A stretch of DNA of 64,000 nucleotides. Origin: a bacterium. GTDB lineage: Bacteria; Acidobacteriota; Polarisedimenticolia; Polarisedimenticolales; Polarisedimenticolaceae. Shown piece after piece: positions 63,479 to 64,000 of the stretch (positions within the stretch are counted from its first letter, which is position 1; every line of letters begins with the position of its first letter). The translations under genes were made by a program, and so were the position numbers. The notes beneath the pieces were generated by a model. It was not told the origin of the DNA. It made no database searches and saw only the letters and a program-made list of their open reading frames with translations. The stretch is from the NCBI GenBank assembly GCA_024226515.1, contig JAAELQ010000230.1, forward strand, positions 1 through 64,000. The letters run 5' to 3'.

Positions 63479-63536
63479 TGGACAATCGGAAGCTTCGTAC
63501 ATTGTGGCAGAATGTCGCACTCGGCGCGGAGATCGG

Positions 63537-64000
63537 TTGAACTCGACACACACCAACTCGCCTGACGAGTCCGGCTTCCGGACCGCGTGCCTCGTGTCGT
63601 TCGGACTGATCGTTCTCACGTTACTGCTCTACGGGAGCACGATCGGCTTCGAGTTGCTCGAGCACTGGGACGACAACCGTTACGTCACCGAGAGCCCGTT
63701 TCTCGCCGGTTCGTTTGCCGAAGCGATGACGGATGCATTCACGCAACCGTACTTCGGCGCCTACTCGCCGATCCTGCACCTGTCCTATCGGCTCGACTAC
63801 GTGCTGTGGGGTCACACACCGAGCGGCTATCATCTGACGAACGTGCTGCTGCACTGTCTGAGCGTCGTGCTCGTGTTCTTCCTCGGCCGTCGCTTGCTGG
63901 AGGACGACATAGCTTCCACGCTGGCGGCCGTGCTGTTCGCCGTCCATCCGCTCCAGGTCGAATCCGTCGCCTGGGTCGCCGAACGCAAGAACGTGCTGTG
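63537..64000 (+). CDS. TMTC/DUF1736-like membrane protein, 3' end beyond the window
   Basis: Partial gene cut by the window edge; 154 codons are visible from a likely TTG start at 63537, which has GGAG about 5 bases upstream. The protein begins with a transmembrane helix (LVSFGLIVLTLLLYGSTIGF) followed by EHWDDNRYVTESPFL, YFGAYSPILHLSYRLDYVLW, GYHLTNVLLHCLSVVL and VHPLQVESVAWVAERKNVL, the conserved N-terminal signature of TPR-containing integral membrane proteins related to animal TMTC O-mannosyltransferases. TPR repeats would be expected downstream, outside the window. It follows the spermidine-synthase-like gene by 58 bp on the same strand. Confidence 0.85.
   Translation, partial: MNSTHTNSPDESGFRTACLVSFGLIVLTLLLYGSTIGFELLEHWDDNRYVTESPFLAGSFAEAMTDAFTQPYFGAYSPILHLSYRLDYVLWGHTPSGYHLTNVLLHCLSVVLVFFLGRRLLEDDIASTLAAVLFAVHPLQVESVAWVAERKNVL

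Overview
The window is a GC-rich stretch of a Gram-negative bacterial chromosome, densely coded on both strands in short operons. Several features point to Acidobacteriota or a neighbouring phylum: a TonB-dependent receptor with an N-terminal carboxypeptidase-regulatory-like domain, a Ser/Thr kinase fused to TPR repeats, DUF11, lamin-tail and FG-GAP secreted proteins, and 'YLVxxN...GxYG' secreted C-termini. No rRNA, tRNA, CRISPR array, integrase or transposase gene was seen, so the phylum is an inference from gene content.

Layout. 179-5169 (+): a very large secreted protein whose N-terminus carries an apparent internal deletion and frameshift. 5171-10797 (-): nitroreductase, MscL, GAF-PP2C phosphatase, Ser/Thr kinase-TPR and a small lipoprotein. 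11013-20262 (+): an operon of an MBL-fold hydrolase, a FHA-GAF-class III cyclase, a cyclic-nucleotide-binding protein and a three-gene NHLM-type peptide exporter (HlyD-like adaptor, C39-peptidase ABC, second ABC). 20382-22457 (+): a lamin-tail-domain protein. 22468-26552 (-): a secreted protein overlapping a TonB-dependent receptor. 26688-28892 (+): a DUF4097 beta-repeat protein and an AmrS-type radical SAM enzyme. 28880-31986 (-): an FG-GAP protein coupled to MscS. 32137-33513 (+): a B12-type radical SAM protein whose in-frame TGA reads as selenocysteine in a C-U-A-E-P tail. 33455-36301 (-): a UvrA homologue. 36366-36647: an inverted-repeat element with 45-bp perfect arms. 36653-42491 (-): a four-gene operon of HEAT-repeat membrane protein, processive GT2 glycosyltransferase, YaiO-like TPR/beta-barrel protein, and a membrane fusion of PTP-type phosphatase domains to a dolichol/phytol-kinase-like domain. 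42720-52014 (+): a secreted beta-propeller protein, then an RND efflux operon (lipoprotein adaptor plus two permeases). 52177-63478 (+): a small secreted protein, a 2834-residue Sec-targeted metalloprotease/RTX-like protein and a membrane-fused spermidine-synthase-like protein. The window ends inside a TMTC-like membrane protein gene (63537 onward).

How the genes may work together. 11013-20262 looks like a self-contained cyclic-nucleotide circuit (synthesis, possible hydrolysis, sensing) attached to a peptide exporter with no visible cargo gene. 36653-42491 looks like a surface-glycan synthesis and export unit with a lipid-phosphate-handling enzyme attached. The strongest single observation is the predicted selenoprotein at 32137-33513, which conventional gene calling would truncate just before the diagnostic motif.
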